Both the position numbers and the translations under genes were made by a program. Under the pieces are notes generated by a model. That model did no database searches, was not told the DNA's origin, and was given only the letters and a program-made list of their open reading frames with translations. 64,000 nt of DNA, taken from contig CAZEWN010000005.1 in NCBI GenBank assembly GCA_964516135.1, forward strand, positions 62,001 to 126,000. The letters are read 5' to 3'. This stretch comes from 34-65-8 sp964516135 (GTDB lineage: Bacteria; Pseudomonadota; Alphaproteobacteria; Sphingomonadales; Sphingomonadaceae). Below, in pieces: positions 61,804 to 64,000 of this stretch (its first letter is position 1; each line of letters opens with the position of its first letter).

Positions 61804-63384
61804 ATGACCACTCACGACGTCATCGTCATCGGTTCGGGTGCCGCCGGGCTGACCGCGGCGCTGGCGCTCGCGGAAACCAAGCGCGTGCTGGTGCTGGCCA
61901 AGGGCGATCTGCGGTCGGGCTCGACGGCCTGGGCGCAGGGCGGGATCGCGGCGGTGCTCGACGCGGGCGACACGTTCGAAGACCACATCCGCGACACGAT
62001 GGTCGCGGGCGCGGGGCTGAACCGGCGCGAGACGGTGGAGTTCGTGATCGGCCAGGCGCCCGCGGCGATCGACCGACTGGTCGCGCTGGGCGTGCCCTTC
62101 AATACCGAGGGCGAGAACCTGCACCTGACCCGCGAGGGGGGCCATTCGCACCGCAGGATCGTCCACGTGGACGACGCGACCGGTTGGGCGGTCCAGGCCG
62201 CGCTGCTCAAGGCGGCGGAGGAAAACCCCAACGTAACCCTGCTGCCGGGGCGCAGTTGCATCGACCTCGTCACCGGGCGCCACGGCGAGCGGTATTCGGG
62301 CGATGGCCGCGTCTGGGGCGTCTATGCGCTCGACGAGGCAAGCGGCCGGGTCGAGAAGCATGTCGCGCGCGCCACGGTGATGGCGGCGGGCGGCGCGGGC
62401 CGCGTGTACCTGTTCTCCACCGCACCGCGGGGCGCGACGGGCGACGGGATCGCGATGGCGTGGCGAGCGGGCGCGCGGGTTTCCAACATGGAGATGATGC
62501 AGTTCCACCCGACCTGCCTCTATCACCTGGAAACCAAGAACTTCCTGATTACCGAGGCGGTTCGCGGCGAAGGCGGTCGCCTGCTCCATCCCGAAACCGG
62601 CCACCGCTACATGGCCGACTATGATCCCGAACGCATGGAGCTGGCCCCGCGCGACGTGGTGGCGCGCGCCAACGACGACCAGATCAAGCGTTACGGCCTC
62701 GACTACGTCCACCTCGACATCAGCCACATGCCGGCCGATTTCGTGCGCGGGCATTTCCCCACCATCCACGACAAGCTGCTCGGGCTCGGCATCGACATGA
62801 CGAAGGAGCCGATCCCGGTCGTCCCCGCGCAACACTATACCTGCGGCGGGGTGCTGATCGACCTCGACGCGCGGACCGACCTGCCGGGCCTATGGGCAGC
62901 GGGCGAATGCACCGAGAGCGGCCTCCACGGCGCCAACCGCCTCGCCTCAAACAGCCTGCTCGAATGCTTTGTGTTCGGCGAGGCGGCGGCGAAGGACATC
63001 CTCGCCTGCTGGGACGATCTCGACGACCCGCCCCCGATCCGCGACTGGGACGCGAGCCGCGTCACCGATTCCGACGAGGAAGTCGTGATCAAGCAGAACT
63101 GGACCGAGATCCGCCGCTTCATGTGGAACTACGTCGGTATCGTGCGCACCACCAAGCGCCTGGAACGCGCCGCGCACCGGATCAAGCTGCTGATGGACGA
63201 GGTCGACGACTACTACGGCCACTTCCGCGTGACGACCGACCTGATCGAACTCAGGAACCTGCTCCAGAGCGCGGAACTGATCGTGAGGAGCGCGCTGGCG
63301 CGCAAGGAAAGCCGGGGCCTGCACTTCACGCTCGACTATCCCGAAACCGACGCGGTGGCGCGCGACACCGTGCTGGTGCCGTAA
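61804..63384 (+). CDS. nadB: L-aspartate oxidase
   Basis: NadB oxidises aspartate to iminoaspartate, the first step of NAD synthesis from aspartate. The 526-residue flavoprotein has VIVIGSGAAGLTAALALAET, GSTAWAQGGIAAVLD and RTREGGHS-type HLTREGGHSHRRIVH. Family segments further on are MEMMQFHPTCLYHL, TEAVRGEGGRLLHP and GLHGANRLASNSLLE. NadA and NadC genes are not next to it. The ribosome site is weak. Confidence 0.95.
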   Translation: MTTHDVIVIGSGAAGLTAALALAETKRVLVLAKGDLRSGSTAWAQGGIAAVLDAGDTFEDHIRDTMVAGAGLNRRETVEFVIGQAPAAIDRLVALGVPFNTEGENLHLTREGGHSHRRIVHVDDATGWAVQAALLKAAEENPNVTLLPGRSCIDLVTGRHGERYSGDGRVWGVYALDEASGRVEKHVARATVMAAGGAGRVYLFSTAPRGATGDGIAMAWRAGARVSNMEMMQFHPTCLYHLETKNFLITEAVRGEGGRLLHPETGHRYMADYDPERMELAPRDVVARANDDQIKRYGLDYVHLDISHMPADFVRGHFPTIHDKLLGLGIDMTKEPIPVVPAQHYTCGGVLIDLDARTDLPGLWAAGECTESGLHGANRLASNSLLECFVFGEAAAKDILACWDDLDDPPPIRDWDASRVTDSDEEVVIKQNWTEIRRFMWNYVGIVRTTKRLERAAHRIKLLMDEVDDYYGHFRVTTDLIELRNLLQSAELIVRSALARKESRGLHFTLDYPETDAVARDTVLVP

Positions 63385-63400
63385 CGCGCTCGCGGGCGGA

Positions 63401-63772
63401 TCAGTCAGCCTTGCGCGCCAGTTGCAGCTCCAATCGCTTTAGTTCGCGCAGCACCCGGTTGGTCTGGATCGTCGGCCAGATCGCCAGCTTGATCATCAAT
63501 GACATCAGCACCAGCACCGCCGCCGGCACGCCCCATCGAATTGCCAGCAGCGGGTCGTCGGCCGTGAAGAACTGCACCGCGGCATAAACGCCGGCCAGGA
63601 ACAACAGCACCTGCGCCAGCATCATCGCGCCATTGATCCACCCCAGCCGCCCGGCAAAGGCACCGCCAAGCTGCACGAAATAGTTGGGCTCCTCGCCGAT
63701 ACGGCGGAGCAATTCCCGCTCCTCCGCGACGAGCGCTTCATCGATCATGCGGTCCACGCGATCAGTCATCAT
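63401..63772 (-). CDS. DUF6768 family membrane protein
   Basis: The 123-residue protein has a charged N-terminus with EERELLRRIGEEPNYFVQLG, two hydrophobic helices (about residues 50-70 and 80-97) and the end NRVLRELKRLELQLARK, as in DUF6768 proteins found next to ECF-type sigma factors. Its ATG overlaps the sigma stop by 4 bp, so it is translated with the sigma factor and may modulate it. No direct evidence of anti-sigma activity is visible. Confidence 0.85.
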   Translation of the reverse strand: MMTDRVDRMIDEALVAEERELLRRIGEEPNYFVQLGGAFAGRLGWINGAMMLAQVLLFLAGVYAAVQFFTADDPLLAIRWGVPAAVLVLMSLMIKLAIWPTIQTNRVLRELKRLELQLARKAD

Positions 63773-64000
63773 CGTTCTCCTTCCAGAATAGCGCGCAGCT
63801 TGCGCCGCGCGTGCATGAGCCGTGTCTTGACCGTGCCGACTGGCACGGTGAGCGCGACCGCGACTTCGGCGACGCTCAACTCCTCGAAATGGTAGAGCGC
63901 GATCGCGGCGCGCTCGTCGGGCGAGAGTCGCCGGATCGCCTGCTGAAGCCGGGCAGTCTCGGACGGTTCCACCGGCTGAACCTCGTCAAGCGGCTGTCGC
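63769..64000 (-). CDS. RNA polymerase sigma factor, ECF/sigma-70 family, C-terminal part (cut by right edge)
   Basis: About 77 residues are visible, reading in from the right edge without a stop. They contain sigma region 4: RLSPDERAAIALYHFEELSV, AEVAVALTVPVGTVKTRLMH and ARRKLRAIL. The gene overlaps the DUF6768 gene by 4 bp. Region 2 lies outside the window, so the promoter class cannot be inferred. Confidence 0.88.
   Translation of the reverse strand, partial: RQPLDEVQPVEPSETARLQQAIRRLSPDERAAIALYHFEELSVAEVAVALTVPVGTVKTRLMHARRKLRAILEGER

Noticed and set aside
1..64000. CRISPR arrays, tRNA, rRNA or insertion sequences
   Set aside because: No regularly spaced repeats, transposase frames or RNA genes were recognised; nearly all of the window is covered by supported protein genes.

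Overview
The window is high-GC DNA from an alphaproteobacterium, most likely of the Sphingomonadales. The evidence is two TonB-dependent receptors in a catabolic island, an HWE-family histidine kinase with PAS and GAF domains, a DUF6768/ECF sigma pair, and dense operons with 4-bp ATGA/GTGA overlaps. No tRNA, rRNA, CRISPR array, IS element or integrase was recognised. No gene-free gap exceeds about 230 bp.

Left flank (1-24.9 kb), mostly core functions: glnD (cut by the left edge) behind a CoA ligase; lgt with a MidA-type methyltransferase; an HWE kinase; a leucine-degradation-like operon (isovaleryl-CoA dehydrogenase, AbgT-family transporter, methylcrotonoyl-CoA carboxylase beta); an acyltransferase/DUF1295 pair; a TetR regulator; a 5'-nucleotidase lipoprotein; a PerM-M50 peptidase-BaiN operon; gyrB; a lipoprotein with a CDF-like transporter; guaA.

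Central island (24.9-59.55 kb): about 32 genes arranged as six divergent operon pairs plus one rightward operon. It holds three aldehyde dehydrogenases, two flavin monooxygenases, two PCMH-type FAD oxidases, a PEP mutase/isocitrate-lyase-family enzyme, a GMC oxidoreductase, a PhyH dioxygenase, two related methyltransferases each coupled to a small related helical protein, exported serine and alpha/beta hydrolases, an Asp/Glu-racemase-family enzyme, a NodB-fold hydrolase, a cytochrome b561-cytochrome c fusion, a DUF1838 Tat protein, two TonB receptors, two MFS-type transporters and a single IclR regulator. I found the same imperfect 23-bp palindrome (half-sites TTTTATCCGC and GCGGACAAAA, 3-bp centre) at seven places, one per transcription start region of the island. 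The island therefore looks like one regulon for uptake and breakdown of an unidentified organic compound, probably aromatic or ester-containing, run by the IclR protein at 48.1 kb. The substrate cannot be read from the sequence.

Right flank (59.55-64 kb): two tandem paralogous secreted proteins, an NDUFS6-like zinc-finger protein, an ABC ATPase, nadB, and a DUF6768/sigma factor pair cut by the right edge.

Assignments come from motifs and family recognition by eye. No database search was run. Starts were chosen from Shine-Dalgarno position, signal peptides and operon overlaps.
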